Notes: generated from the letters alone by a model not told the origin. A stretch of 64,000 bases of DNA from Liolophura sinensis (GCF_032854445.1 NC_088297.1:2915991-2979990); one strand, 5' to 3'; counted from the stretch's first letter, positions 1 to 10,887 are shown. Translations and numbers: made by a program.

Positions 1-168
1 ATCGCCCCGAGAACATACGGACAAACACGAGGACTGCTGACAAAAAAAAAAAAAAAAAAGCCTTGGCGGACAGAGACAGATTATTGAAGCGGAACAAATC
101 ACCAACAACAGCTCCAAGAAAGATAAAGCAGAAAATGCTTGTGTTTGTCCAGATGTTCTCGGGGCGAT
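1..168. repeat. Short inverted repeat at the window edge
   Basis: Bases 1-16 (ATCGCCCCGAGAACAT) are the exact reverse complement of bases 153-168. They are separated by about 136 bases that include a run of A at 42-58. The pair could be the end of a foldback element or a chance local inversion. What lies left of the window is unknown. Confidence 0.5.
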
Positions 169-1228
169 GTCTACGAACTCTGCATCATGCCGTCGGGCCT
201 ATCATAATATCTGCTGCAAGTTTTAGTCCAGTTCAAAATATATTATATTGTTCATGGACAAATACTGTTTGATTTCATTTTCATCGAATTCATCAGCCAA
301 ACCATAAGTCACCCTTTTCACAACTGTTTTCGGAAAGCATTTGACGTCAATTCCCATAATGTTCGTACATGCGAGTATGGACTGGATATGTCTAGTATGA
401 TTACGTTCAATATGCAAATTTCCAGCAAACAATCAATCGCTTGACAGATTTTATGGTGCCATTTTTAATAACCTGCTGCAGAGATTCGCCTAGCCTCAGT
501 GGGTTTAGTTTGCCCAAACCCTGATAGTTGTTCCCTTGATAGCAGAAACAGATGAAGCACCAGACGGCTTTTCTTACGTATATCTGTCACATCCTTAGCT
601 CATTGACTTAACTCGACGTTTACCCGATTGGAGAGTGCTTGGGCTGACATTCCATGTAAGATTCAAGATTAGCTGATTTCACAGAATCCTCGGACTTTTC
701 CACTGTAAACAAGCAGTAAGAGTGGGACAGCTCACAGCAATTGGCATTAATAATTGGAGCCTATGTTAGTAGTACTGAAAGACTGTATATACAATCAAAA
801 CAGCCTATCTCCTAAATATTAGCCTATGCCTACATAAGTGTATACAATCTAAAGAGAAAAAAAATAGAGCTAACCTACAAACTCTACACATTGGGGAAAA
901 AACAAAAAAAAAAAACAAAAACATACACACACACAATATGTACAATTAAATATACAAAGCGACTCTTCAAATCATCATACACCAACAAAACACCAAAGCT
1001 CAAAAGCACTTCTTTACTCTACCACATACAAGTCGAACTCGCTCTCCTACTTGTGACATACTAGTATGTTATTCAAACCGGTAGAAGTCATATGGTTTCT
1101 TGAACTTAATGAACGACCACACAGAAAAGCATTGCCGACCTTTGATTGCTACTAAAGCCAAAATCTAGACAATTCCCTGTCCGAGAAGGGATTGATCTCA
1201 CCGTTTGTCGGAAGCAATCAGTGATGGA
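169..1228. other. No recognised gene
   Basis: AT-rich sequence with A-rich tracts near 857-930. A 69-codon minus-strand ORF (223-432) ends in ELD and matches no family I know. No splice-bounded exon of the downstream glycohydrolase gene could be picked out here, so its earlier exons are probably outside the window. Confidence 0.4.
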
Positions 1229-1378
1229 TTTATTTAGTTCATTGGTGTTTTAAGCCATACTCAAGAATATTTCACTTGTACCACGGCGGCCAGCATTATG
1301 GTGGGAGTAAGCCGGGCAGAGCCTGGGGGGAAACCACGACCATCCGTAGGATGCTGGTAGACTTCCCCACTTACTCTA
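1229..1378 (-). mobile_element. SINE-A, head-truncated
   Basis: Tail TTTATTTAG followed by the family body (ATTGGTGTTTTAAGCC, TACTCAAGAATATTTCACTT, GGCGGCCAGCATTATGG). It stops before the tRNA-like head. Confidence 0.75.
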
Positions 1379-1698
1379 GCGATTGAAATAGGTTAATTTG
1401 TATACATGTGCACACGGGCCTAGTTGTATTTGCAGGGAGCCCTTCTTTTCCTTTGACTTCAGATATGACGTCATTAATTCGTGTGCTGCCCATCTGCTTT
1501 TTGACGCCGCCTCCTGTGTGCCTTGAAGCGATTAGCTCCATCTGACGTTAGAGAAAGGGAAAGAACTGCTGAAACACGCTTACGTTATAGTGACCTCGTG
1601 TTTGAAGCTACTGGAACTGAAGAACGGCTTCCAACAGTTCCGTCTGTTGAATGGGATGAGAAGATTTGTTATCATTCGTCTGTTTTGTATTGTTTCAG

Positions 1699-2904
1699 AC
1701 TTGCCTGGGTCCTTCCAGTCGGCATGTCACGGCATGCTGACAGGAACGGACTTCGTCTCTGCCGTCAGGCTGACAATCAGAGCTGGTGGGTGTACCTGCT
1801 CCAGAGCCTCCTTCATCGGCGCTTGCTTGGCCGCCCAGGTACGTCGTGTCAGCGTCAAACTGTTGGCAAGTTCAGACCGTTCAGATAACGTGTGACAGAA
1901 CAATCTCACATTGTTCAGACTTTTGTTCTCTGTTTATCTGTTCGGTAGATCCAGGGTCAATCCTGGGTGAAGACTTAAAAATAGGAAGTAGTAACTTCCT
2001 CGCTTGGCCTTCAGCATGAAGGGATAGTGCAACGACTGGTTGACCCGTATCAGTATAATGGCTAGGCATCTTACTTGCCTTCAGTAAGGCGTCACAGTGA
2101 GGCAGCACTAGATAAAAGAGCGGTAGAAACCCGTCCTGCAACAAGGAAGTACATTACATACACCCTACGGATCCCTTCGTCGTCTTATGACTGAAAAATT
2201 GTTAAATTCAACGTTAAACCCCAAGCACTCACTCACTCACTCGATCACTTTATTTATCTATTTGATTGGTGTTTATGCAGTCCTTAAACTTGGTCATTAA
2301 TGTTTAACCTGATCCAGCCAAGGTTATTGTGCAATGGGTGTAATGTGTTATACACTTTGGCTAGATTTCTCCTCATAAAACATCAAATTGTTCACGAAAA
2401 CAGATATTTGCAGTGTAACATCTGAGACCGATGCGCTTCTCCTTAACTTGGGGCAGGTTTTCTTTTCTCAGGCTGATCTCCCACCGGAAGTGGAAGAAAA
2501 GTAACACTTTAGCATTAAATTGTCTCTCAAAATCCTTTCTACAAGATATAGTTTAAAATATATTTTTGTTCGCATCTTTTATTTTATGTCGGTATTAGTA
2601 CATGCTGGATACTGTTTCCTGCATTTCTTCTTTTTGAAAAAATTCAAATGGATGGGGTGCGGAACGACTCCGTCTCATCCTAAAATACTTACTGTATAAA
2701 TTTACCCGTACAGTCACCAGACGTGTGTGATTTTCAAGAACTTTTGTTTCACTTTTCAACTAAATGAAAAACGCAAACCCCATTGGTTTATTTGTTTTAT
2801 TGTAGAAGGGCATAGACAGCATTCCAGAGAGCTGGCGTCAGAGGACGGTAGATTATGATCAGCTGATCATTCAGGCTGAGAAGCTTAGTAAAACTCAGGT
2901 CTAA
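1699..2904 (+). CDS. ADP-ribosylglycohydrolase / J1-crystallin-like protein, last two coding exons
   Basis: Two exons are visible. Exon 1699-1838 follows a polypyrimidine tract ending TTTCAG and is closed by a CCCAG|GTACGT donor. It reads LPGSFQSACHGMLTG, then FVSAVRLTIRAGG, then CTCSRASFIGACLAAQ. This is the C-terminal helix region of ADP-ribosylglycohydrolase-fold proteins, closest in style to the J1-crystallin-like branch. Exon 2806-2904 follows TTGTAG, continues in phase 0 with KGIDSIPESWRQRT and ends KLSKTQV-stop at 2902-2904. In true ADP-ribosyl hydrolases the AGG motif is followed by Asp residues (GGDTDT) that bind magnesium. Here Cys-Thr-Cys-Ser occupies that place, so classical catalysis is doubtful. 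Known for the family: hydrolysis of ADP-ribose from proteins, or a structural lens role in J1 crystallins. A SINE-B sits in the intron. A GT donor at 2936 and an acceptor ending at 3451 suggest an intron in the 3' UTR. The 5' exons are not seen. Confidence 0.8.
1938..2250 (+). mobile_element. SINE-B inside the glycohydrolase intron
   Basis: Starts in the tRNA-like head (TAGATCCAGGGTCAATCCTGG, B-box region) and contains the family body (GTATCAGTATAATGG, GATAAAAGAGCGG). It ends in the CACTCACTCACT tail after GTTAAACCCCAAG. The first bases of the head are missing or diverged. Confidence 0.75.
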
Positions 2905-3029
2905 CTCCCCAAACACCAGATCTTACTTCAGCCAGGTAATCACACCTTTACGATCACAACGGTTCTTTTTTTCCTACTCTGTGGGCGATCCCCCTGACTA
3001 AGTTATACTCTACAGCTACATGTACATTT

Positions 3030-3274
3030 GGGGCCTCCGTGGCGTAATGACCCAGGAGCCTCTCACCAATGCGGTCGCTGTGAGTTCAAGTCCAGTTCAT
3101 GCTGGCTTCCTCTCCGGCCGTACGTGGGAAGGTCTTCTAGCAACCTGCGGATGGTCGTGGGTTTCCCCCGGGCTCTGCCCGGTTTCCACCCACCATAATG
3201 CTGGCCGCCGTCGTATAAGTGAAATATTCTTGAGTACGGCGTAAAACACCAATCAAATAAATAAATAAATAAAT
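3030..3274 (+). mobile_element. SINE-A, near full length, with target-site duplication
   Basis: Runs from GGGGCCTCCGTGG through the B box (GAGTTCAAGTCC) to the AAATAAATAAAT tail. It is flanked by the 12-bp duplication ACATGTACATTT at 3018-3029 and 3275-3286. Part of the A box (CTCAGTCGGTTAGCGC in complete copies) is deleted. It lies in the inferred 3' UTR intron of the glycohydrolase gene. Confidence 0.9.
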
Positions 3275-3451
3275 ACATGTACATTTAGTTGGATAGTAGG
3301 AAATAATTCTTAGCTATGGTCGATAATCAAGATAGGCATAGCGCCACCTGGGTGTTGTCTAAGGTAAAATAACTCAGTGATATGGCCCATTATCGCCGCA
3401 TGCAAGCTGAATTTAACATCTTTTCTTTTTCTGTTTTTCCATTTCTTACAG

Positions 3452-4434
3452 GATGCCGGATTTCGTGGAAAGAGAAGTGACTTGTGACAGATTTGTTGTA
3501 AACCTTTGTGGTCAACAAAACTTGAAGATTCTCTTTAGAGATTGCACTTCATCCTCGGATTCTGCGGTCTGTGCTGCCAAATATGTTGTACATCGTCCTA
3601 ATTGTATTAAATCAAAATAATCGTGTCATGAATTATCGACATGGGCACAAAATACTGAACTGAAACAAGCTGCTGAAAATCTCAGGCTACATTTAAAATT
3701 GTTTGCAGGTTATGTAAGACATTTGGAATACCATGTATATATACAGTACTAATAGTCATGTACAGGCTACATGAATGAAATACTGACTACTTGTGCATGC
3801 GATCAACAATAACGAAATTTCCACATGGCTACAAAGTTGTCAACGCTGATTGGATATTATATGTGATGAAAAACAAAATAATCTAAATATTTTGGCCTAA
3901 AAGGAAGGATTTTTATGCCTATTTATCCCTTGTTATCAAAACATGTATTATTTGCTATCTCAACAAAAATAATAATACTTTTTCATTTGTAACAAACAAT
4001 TGTCAAAGTTGTTTGGTAATTGTTCTTTCTTTCAAAGATTTTATTTATTTACATGTAGACAACATGTCATAGAGTTTCTCTGTCGATTGATGGTATGCAA
4101 GCCTGTTAGATCGAAAATTTTAATCGAAAATCGTTAAATCGAAATTTGTTTATTTTACTTTGTCAGAAAATCGAAATTTGTTTATCTTACTATGGCCGGA
4201 AGCTGATTCCCCGAATTGTTAAGCAGATAAAGCACCCGGTACAGTTAGGCGGAGAATCTCTCCCAGAAAGGTACGATAAGAAAGTGCAAATTTCAGCCCA
4301 GCACAATTCTGTGAATTTCCAGATCAGAAGTATAAATCTTGGTCGAAGCACCAATAAAACTTATATGGCCATAAAAGAAATGGTTTTTAGTAACACCCCG
4401 CTAAAAGTGCACTCTCGATCAAAAACCCCAGTAA
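3452..4434 (+). other. Possible 3' UTR exon, then unassigned sequence
   Basis: TTTCTTACAG at 3442-3451 is a good acceptor and could begin a terminal UTR exon of the glycohydrolase gene. No coding signal is seen after it. The rest is AT-rich. A 97-codon ORF at 4146-4439 has no recognisable domain and is treated as chance. Confidence 0.3.
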
Positions 4435-5327
4435 TTTAGAGCGTTGCGAACGTGTCGTTTTGAGGAGCCGAGTCGGGGGTGTCGTTGAGTCCGCGCTATG
4501 TCTCCGTTCGCGCCAACACTGAGTAGAACAGACCAGAGTAGGGCATTGCCTTGTGCACTGTAGTATGTGGTATGTCAGGCTGGCTGACCGGCTTCGTCAA
4601 AAGGTTGGATAATAGGCTGGAATGAACTCAAGGGTCCACTGACGACCCAGTTGTCTATTCTTGGATCAGAAAATCTCGAAGCTTATAAGAAACTTGGAGG
4701 AGATCAATGTGATGGTATTTCGCACATATTTTCAGCATCTGTATTTTCACCAACATCCACATATTTAAGCAAGATATGTAACAGCCATTTCTTAAACGGT
4801 TAAATTCAATTATTCTTTATCAACTAATCTTAACACATATATACAAGACAACCAAATGACCATGAAAGAGAAAACAACTACCAGGTTATATTAAAGAATT
4901 CTTTTTTTTTTTTTTTTTTTTCAATGTTTTATTCTTTTCTATCAAAAATCTGAAATACGAAAGGATATACCGAAATATACTAATATCTTCAACAGAAAAT
5001 TGCAGTACTTGCTATGGGAAACCTAACAGAACCCATACGTGTAAATGATAAATACATCATATTGAAAATAAATGATAAATGGGTGCACTGAACAGCTAAT
5101 TTGACTTTGAAAAGACCGGTCAAAGCAGGTGTCAAAATGTCTGGCTCTATTAGTAGAGATGTGCTTTCCAATACATGAGGCAAAAATGTAATTAAATGCT
5201 CACAGCAAAGCCATTTAAAAGACAACAATGGTTTTCCAACACAAACGTCAAATGTTCTGTATTTTCACCAACATCCATATATTTTAGCAAGATATGTAAC
5301 AGCCATTTCTTAAACGGTTAAATTTAG

Positions 5328-5684
5328 TTATTCTTTATCCACTAATCTTAACACACATATAAAAAACAACCAAATGACCATCAAAGAGTTGACAGTGTGT
5401 GCGTTATCCCCGACCGCCCCACATATAGGACAGGTGTAACGCCGAAGGATTGGACATGTCACACGACCGGAGTCATCCTGCAAAACGTGCGTACCATACA
5501 CCGACAGCATCTCGCCATTATTCTTGCATAACACACAAAAGGTGTGTTTTGTAGGATTGACCTTTCTCTTGATTCTTTCATTTTCCATTGTCCCCACAGG
5601 TTCCGCCTCCTGCTCCAAGGAACATGGCTGGGAAGAGTCACTTTTCTCTGGCTGACCGAACAAGTGATCTCTTGAAGTTGCCAT
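5328..5684 (-). pseudogene. Nanos-type zinc-finger protein copy, C-terminally disrupted
   Basis: A 118-codon ORF starts MATSRDHLF just after a TATTTCAG-like acceptor. From residue 50 it has the Nanos finger: C50-X2-C53-X12-H66-X10-C77 is complete, with CVLCKNNGE, RVTCPILRRYTCPIC and GDNAHT all recognisable. In the second knuckle C85, C88 and H96 are present. After HTVN the sequence switches to DNA that elsewhere forms the distal 3' flank, so the last Cys of the knuckle is lost and a chance hydrophobic tail is added. Nanos proteins are RNA-binding translational repressors acting with Pumilio in germ cells. This copy cannot fold the second knuckle normally and is probably a pseudogene. The switch duplicates about 130 bp: 5256-5400 resembles 4722-4880. 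Confidence 0.8.
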
Positions 5685-6021
5685 GTTTAAACTGAAATAA
5701 GAAAGAACATAAATTGAAGCTGGTTAAGTAACCAAAGCGATGTCCAGATGTTCAACATTTTACAGTGGTATAGTAACGCCTGATTGAATTAAAGCTCTGA
5801 CATTCCTATGTTTTGCTCCATAAAATTCAAAGGGAAGTAACTCATTATACAATGATACTACACCCCCAGATTTATTCCCCTTGTTAAAACTGTCCTAAAT
5901 GTTTCGCTCGATACCAGACATGTTTGAGCCTTATCATCAATGCTTTAAGATTCAAACCACACAGCAAAACAACTGCGGATCAAGAGAATGGCTAGAACAT
6001 TATATCCAAATCATTCTGAGA

Positions 6022-6099
6022 TTTATTTATTTATTTATATATTTGATTGGTGTTTTACGCTGTACTCAAGAATATTTCACTTATACGACGGCGGCCATT
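6022..6099 (-). mobile_element. SINE-A, strongly truncated, left arm only
   Basis: TTTATTTATT tail followed by GATTGGTGTTTTACGC and TATTTCACTTATACGACGGC. It is absent from the corresponding place in the right arm. Confidence 0.75.
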
Positions 6100-6184
6100 T
6101 TGAGACTTCAGAAGATAGAAGCGATCTGGTGAACACAGTAGCTCACATGATCAGGGATCACAAGATGTAATCGACCAAACAAAA

Positions 6185-6397
6185 CTATTCGGTACATACC
6201 TGGACAAAATGATAACTTTTCTGTGTGTGAAGAAACAACACATTCGCTCCTAATTTGCTTCTTAAACCCCAAGTTTGGCGACTCACTGATATCGCTCCGG
6301 CGCTTTGACCTTCCTGCAAGGCCGCTTTTACGCACCTTGGTTTTGAAAACTTTTGGCGATCAATAACAATATTATAAGACGCAAATACTTCAGCCAT
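6185..6397 (-). other. Putative 5' exon of the left Nanos-type copy
   Basis: A 70-codon ORF beginning MAEVFASY is conserved in the other arm (41339 on). Both copies keep a GTGAGT donor-like site after GCGATATCA. It does not join in frame to the Nanos exon with the visible donors, so it may be a 5' UTR exon or an upstream ORF. Confidence 0.4.
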
Positions 6398-6795
6398 TCA
6401 ATTAATAGCACAAAACATGACCGGTCAAAGCAGAAATTAGGAGTAGTTCTTCGCTACATGCAGTTTTTTTTACATTTTGTCGCGGAAGAATGTAGGTAAA
6501 CCGGCCCAAAGGCGCAAAAATTAGGGGGCGTGTTTAAAGCTCGGCCTTCGACTTAACGACCAATGGGAATTACAATCAGGTGTAATGACATTTTAACTTA
6601 TTCATTGAGTGTTCTTCTGTAAACAAAAGGCCGCGTGTTGCACACTACATGAAAACGTGGAGCATTTGAACTAACAACAATACGTAAGACAACGTAAATT
6701 CACGTAAAGGACAGCTTTAGTCAAGCACCATGAATTCTGTCTGTTCATTGTGGTTGTCTTATTTTCACTGGACTGGACTGGACTGGACTGCCTAA

Positions 6796-7443
6796 TGTTA
6801 TGTGAACAACTGCCGTCAGCTTCTAAATTTAGCTTGCCACTGTTTACATATGCTGAGTTCAGAGCCTGCTAAATTTTCTTATTCTAGAAAATTCCACCAG
6901 TCTATATAAGACCTATGAAAGCAGGTCAAAAGGAGGAGAAAGGAGAATTATTGAGAGCTTTGGATGCTTTCGCTGTGTGTTACTTTAGTAGGCCTTTTGT
7001 GCTGAATTTTGGTGTCTTTATAGCCCCTGGCTTTGTTATATCCTATCTCCACCGAGCACTTCAGTCTGAACTTGTATATTTAATTTGTGCTCTTGTGTAC
7101 ACAGTGCTTATTAGTACACGGACCCTGTCTGTGGAACTTTGTGTATATTTCGTCATACACTCAGTTATACTGTGGATTTTCCCTCTTGTGAATATTGCCT
7201 CTGTGCATTTATGCCTGTATGGTTTTCAGCGTTGTGGAATATATGCGTCCGTTTGGACTTGACACCGTTGTACATGTAAGTACTGTAGTATTTGTATAAG
7301 TCTTGTTATCTGTTCTTGTTAAAGGTAATAAATTGTTGAAAAATAAAATCTGCTGGTTTTGATTACTTTTTTTTGTGCGGCTAAACTGTCGTGTATTTCG
7401 AACAAGCCATCTCTTTATAATGCAGACAGTTTGGGTCGTAACA
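6796..7443 (+). mobile_element. Candidate solo LTR
   Basis: The segment begins TGTTATGTG and ends GTCGTAACA, giving TG...CA ends in a TGTTA/TAACA inverted form. It contains a TATA box (TATATAAG, 6903-6910) and AATAAA signals near 7329 and 7343, in the order expected of an LTR promoter and poly-A region. It is missing from the right arm. Flanking pentamers do not match exactly. The 115-codon ORF at 6915-7262 lies inside and is probably not a gene. Confidence 0.55.
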
Positions 7444-7737
7444 CTTATCCTATCCTATCCAACTCCATACAACTCTATACTATATTACACTACACTACAC
7501 TACACTACACTATGCTGTGATATACTATAGTATATTACGCTATGCTGTACTATATACAACTAAAAACGAAACGATACTATGCTATGCAGTGTCATGAATA
7601 TTAGACAAAACAATGCGAAATTATATATACTTGTAACACAAACAGGTCCCTTCGCCGAATAAAACATTACACTATTGCAAATATATTTTCTCGGTGAACT
7701 AAACATGATAAACTGCATCTTTATTATGATTATACAG

Positions 7738-8303
7738 TGTTGACAATTTGTTTAACACGCTGACCTCACCTGACCGACAAGGTCGTCAAGGACTCTAAAC
7801 TGAAGTTTTCAGTTTTGCAAAGGACGTTCGTTCTGCCACAAGGTGACATTACTCTACGTCTCTGAACGGCTCGTTTGTGAGTTTCTGCGGCAGCTGTGAC
7901 CGTTCTAAAGTGGATTATACCTCCATGCCTGTATTTACCCTGTGTTGTGCTCTGCGGGTGTGACGTCATTCAAAGGCTTGACTGTTCCAGTTCTGTGTAA
8001 CCTGTGTACTGTGTTCGCGTTCGCTAACCTAGCGAAGTACCTGACTGGGACAATTTGTGACTTGTGTGAATTGTGTGTGTATCCCATGGTCTTTACGTTG
8101 GATCTCCTGGAATACGTTCCTTGGGATGCAAAGGTGAACTGGAAACTTTTAAAGACCGGTAATACTGATGTGTATGTTTTTTTATGTTGTTGTTGTTGAA
8201 CTGTCTGTAAAACTGTACGTCTCATTTTATGTATAAAGCATTGTTTACATTGTAATATTGAGTCACTGAGTCTGTTTTCTGTTGCTGTTTCAATACCGTA
8301 ACA
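7738..8303. mobile_element. Candidate second LTR-like insertion, left arm only
   Basis: Alignment with the right arm breaks at TGTTGACAATTTG on one side and CCGTAACA on the other, so the block has TG...CA ends. No clear target duplication is seen, and the right arm has about 430 unrelated bases in the same place. Overlapping ORFs on both strands are unremarkable. Confidence 0.35.
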
Positions 8304-8820
8304 ACATGTGAATGACATTGATTTCTATCGAAAGCAAGCCAGTGCGAATAGGCCGGCAAGTTTACCACCAAAGCCCAGTAAAAACACGGCTATTTCTTCC
8401 ACCGTCAGTTTATGTACATAATACCAATGTATGAATGTATGTTTTCATGTATGTATGTAACTTTCTTTATATGTATGTAATTTGGGTTATTTTTTGTAGG
8501 ACGTTGTCACTTGGAAACGATTCAAACCCAGTAAGAAACCAATTAGTCAGTAGCATTAGCCAGATGATACATCTGTTTCCCACTAACACCACGAGGAGGT
8601 TCTGCTGAATGGTTAGTGATAGGAACCAATTACTGGGTTCCAAGGACCAATTATCGTGCCCCAGCTCCTAGAGGAGCAAAAAAAAAAAAAATGTCACAAA
8701 AACGACTCCCAATTACAATGGAGTAAAAAGAAGAGTACAGTTCGTGAAGAAAAACTAAGGCAGTGACCTGGCGTCCTCCAAGTCTGGCTTAGGAGTAAAG
8801 TTCGATCCACAAGAAAAAAA

Positions 8821-9663
8821 TTAACCAAGACTGTCTATTTGGGCAGTCAAGATAGCCATGGCATTATCCAGGTCGTCAAATGAGGGGCCTTCAAAGGGTG
8901 GTGCTGGTCGTGCGGGTTGTTGACAAAGATCTACAGCAAATCGAACCCTATTTTTCCTCCTGCCCTTTAACACCAGTGTAGTGGGGGCCCTTGCTGGAAT
9001 TACTGGGTGGGCTGGCCTCGGACCCCCATTAATTTTCCATAAGCGACAATGTTAACGTCTAGAGCTGTAGCATACCTGGCCCAGCCTGTGAGAAAGAAGC
9101 CATAAAAATCTTGACATAGGCTGACCGTCAAAATCTGGACCTTTCCATGCCGGCAGCTGGGAGGCGTGCCTAGCAACGCTAAGGGGACGTCACTCGCAGC
9201 CTCATCACTACCTCACACCTTGTGTCCTCTCACCCAGAATTTCAAACTTTCATCAATAAAGCTCATACCTCCTCAAAGTTTAGACAGTTTCCAGCATTTT
9301 AATACCAAGCATGCACCTGTGCACCAAAAATGGACGCCTGGGAGCAAAAAAAGACTTTATACCCTAAAAGTCACAGAACTACAATCGTTCTGTGAAACCC
9401 TACCGAAAAACGGAAGTTGTAATTGGGGTCTGTGTCCGGCTATCCCTGGGCGGATGTGATGGAGGGGACACGGCTGATAAGGCCATGCGCTTTGCTTGTG
9501 GCAAAGTCCACAGAGGTCTTGGGGGTAGAGGCGGGGGTGGAATGTCCAGATCAAGAGTAGTCCTGAAGGGACCGTCGTCGATGCCCTCTCTTTTACACCG
9601 TTTACACATACAGCAACCCATTTTGCACTGATAATCAATACAGAAATCACGCATCCACAACAC
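8821..9663 (-). pseudogene. ORF of the inverted-repeat element, split by an insertion
   Basis: The upstream half (from 9663) reads MLWMRDFCIDYQ, then a CCMCKRCKRE cysteine cluster, then a proline-rich stretch (DIPPPPLPPRP). It runs into the inserted element at 9437. Beyond the insert an open frame of about 64 codons continues to a TAA at 8821-8823, with LKGRRKNRVRF and a helical end DDLDNAMAILTAQIDSLG. Simple excision of the insert plus one 5-bp duplication does not place both halves in the same frame, so a further indel or a different boundary is needed. I do not recognise the family. Confidence 0.4.
9014..9437 (-). mobile_element. 450-bp element, copy 1 of 3
   Basis: Begins near CCTCGGACCCCCATTA and ends GGTCTGTGTCC on the plus strand. 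It is the same unit as 21889-22341 and 26012-26464, in the opposite orientation. Ends share the inverted motif GACCCCCATTA. Flanks GGCTG/GGCTA may be a 5-bp target duplication. Confidence 0.75.
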
Positions 9664-9997
9664 CCAGATCGGTCAACCGGTAATTTCCCTCGACTTAACG
9701 ACCAAAGGGAACTTTATTTTACTCCTAAGCCAGACTTGGAGGACGCCAGGTCACTGCCTCAGTTTTTCTTCATGAATTGTACTTTTCTTTTTACTCAATT
9801 GTAATTGGGAGTCGTTTGCGTGACATTTTTTTTTTTTTGCTCCTCTCATTAAGAGCTGGAGCACGGTAATTGGCCACTGCAACCAAGTAGTTGGTTCCTA
9901 TCACTAACCATTCAGCAGAACCTCCTCATGGTGTTTGTGTGTACAGAATAGAGTTTAACTATATGCACGAAAGCGGGCATGTAGAATAAATGATAGA

Positions 9998-10048
9998 ACA
10001 CACACGCACGCGCACAAACACACGCACACAAACACACACACACGCGCG
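9998..10048. repeat. CA-rich microsatellite
   Basis: Imperfect CACACG/CACAAA run. Confidence 0.85.
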
Positions 10049-10522
10049 CATCCAGCATGTAGAGAGGACCTTGATTCAGCACAGCACATACGAGGACATT
10101 CCTTAAACACGTGTTTAGGTCATAAGTAATTTAACCATTGCATGCCGGTTCGAGCGTTTTTGAAGGATTCCAAATTAAGATGTATCTGTTATTTACATTG
10201 ACTTATGAGGACTTTGTAGGTAGTGTCCATACATGAGAGGACCTGAGTGTGTTAAGAAGTGGAGCTATACATAAGAGGACTTAGGTGTGAGTGTGCTCAG
10301 TTTAGCTATATAAGTGAGGACCTGACAGGAGACCAGCCTTAACTGTGAAAGGCCCTTTTAAGGCAACCAACTTTCGAACACACTTCACATGACTATTAAG
10401 CCTGAACCCCATTCATGTGAGAGACGATATGAGTAAAAGGCTAATCCTTTATATTTTTCGGGAATCATATTCGATTTCCGACAGAGAACCCCTTTCAGTG
10501 GGTCACTACATGTATGCATGGA
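10049..10522. other. No recognised feature
   Basis: Several diverged TGAGGAC-containing phrases (about 10205-10325) suggest a decayed short repeat. No ORF or splice-bounded exon was found. Confidence 0.3.
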
Positions 10523-10532
10523 AATACAAGGA

Positions 10533-10877
10533 GTGAGTGAGTGAGTGCTTGGGATTTAACGTCGTGCTCAACAATTTTTCAGTCATATGACGACGAAGGA
10601 ATCCTTAGGGTGTATGTAATGTAACTCCTTGTTGCAGGACGGATTTCCACCGCTCTTTTATCTAGTGCTGCTTTACAGACGACTCAGTCGAAGGTAAGTA
10701 AGCCGCCCAGCGCGAGCCATTATACTGATACGGGTCAACTAGTCGTTGCACTATTCCCTTCATGCTGAATGCCAAGCGAGGAAGTTACAACTTCCTCTTT
10801 TAAAGTATTAGGTGTGACTTGACCCAGGATTGATCCTGGATCCACCGCTTCCGAAGCGGACGCTCTACCGACTGTGT
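10533..10877 (-). mobile_element. SINE-B with target-site duplication
   Basis: GTGAGTGAGTGAGTGCTTGGG tail to a tRNA-like head (GGATCCACCGCTTCCGAAGC). It is flanked by AATACAAGGA at 10523-10532 and 10878-10887. Confidence 0.9.
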
Positions 10878-10887
10878 AATACAAGGA

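Larger units (their letters stand above)
4435..8460 (-). repeat. Left arm of a large inverted duplication
   Basis: Read on the minus strand, this segment aligns with 40430-44115 on the plus strand. Matching blocks, in order: 8270-8440 with 40440-40600; 7560-7738 with 41030-41190; 5700-6540 with 41200-42045 (5' exon and intron); 5405-5690 with 42046-42310 (Nanos exon); 4890-5256 with 43086-43500 (3' UTR); 4435-4880 with 43500-44115. Most aligned bases agree by eye, but both arms carry private insertions. Left only: SINE-A at 6022, an LTR at 6796, a candidate LTR at 7738. Right only: SINE-E at 43589. The duplication therefore predates those insertions. Confidence 0.85.
8585..9935. mobile_element. 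1.35 kb element with about 215-bp terminal inverted repeats
   Basis: Bases 8585-8800 and 9712-9935 are inverted copies, starting AACACCACGAGGAGG on the left and AACACCATGAGGAGG on the right (reverse complement). The match covers a poly-A tract and CCTCCAAGTCTGGCTTAGG near the inner end. Between them lies a minus-strand ORF cut by the 450-bp element at 9014-9437. No transposase is visible, so this is a non-autonomous or foldback DNA element. A target-site duplication was not identified. Confidence 0.7.

Noticed and set aside
4146-4439. 97-codon ORF
   Set aside because: No recognisable domain, AT-rich start, no support from the duplicated arm.
6915-7262. 115-codon hydrophobic ORF
   Set aside because: Lies inside the candidate solo LTR, just after its TATA box. 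No domain.
9166-9459. 97-codon ORF (and its relatives at 21882 and 25978) as a host gene
   Set aside because: It is part of the 450-bp mobile element in all three places; kept only as an observation on that element.
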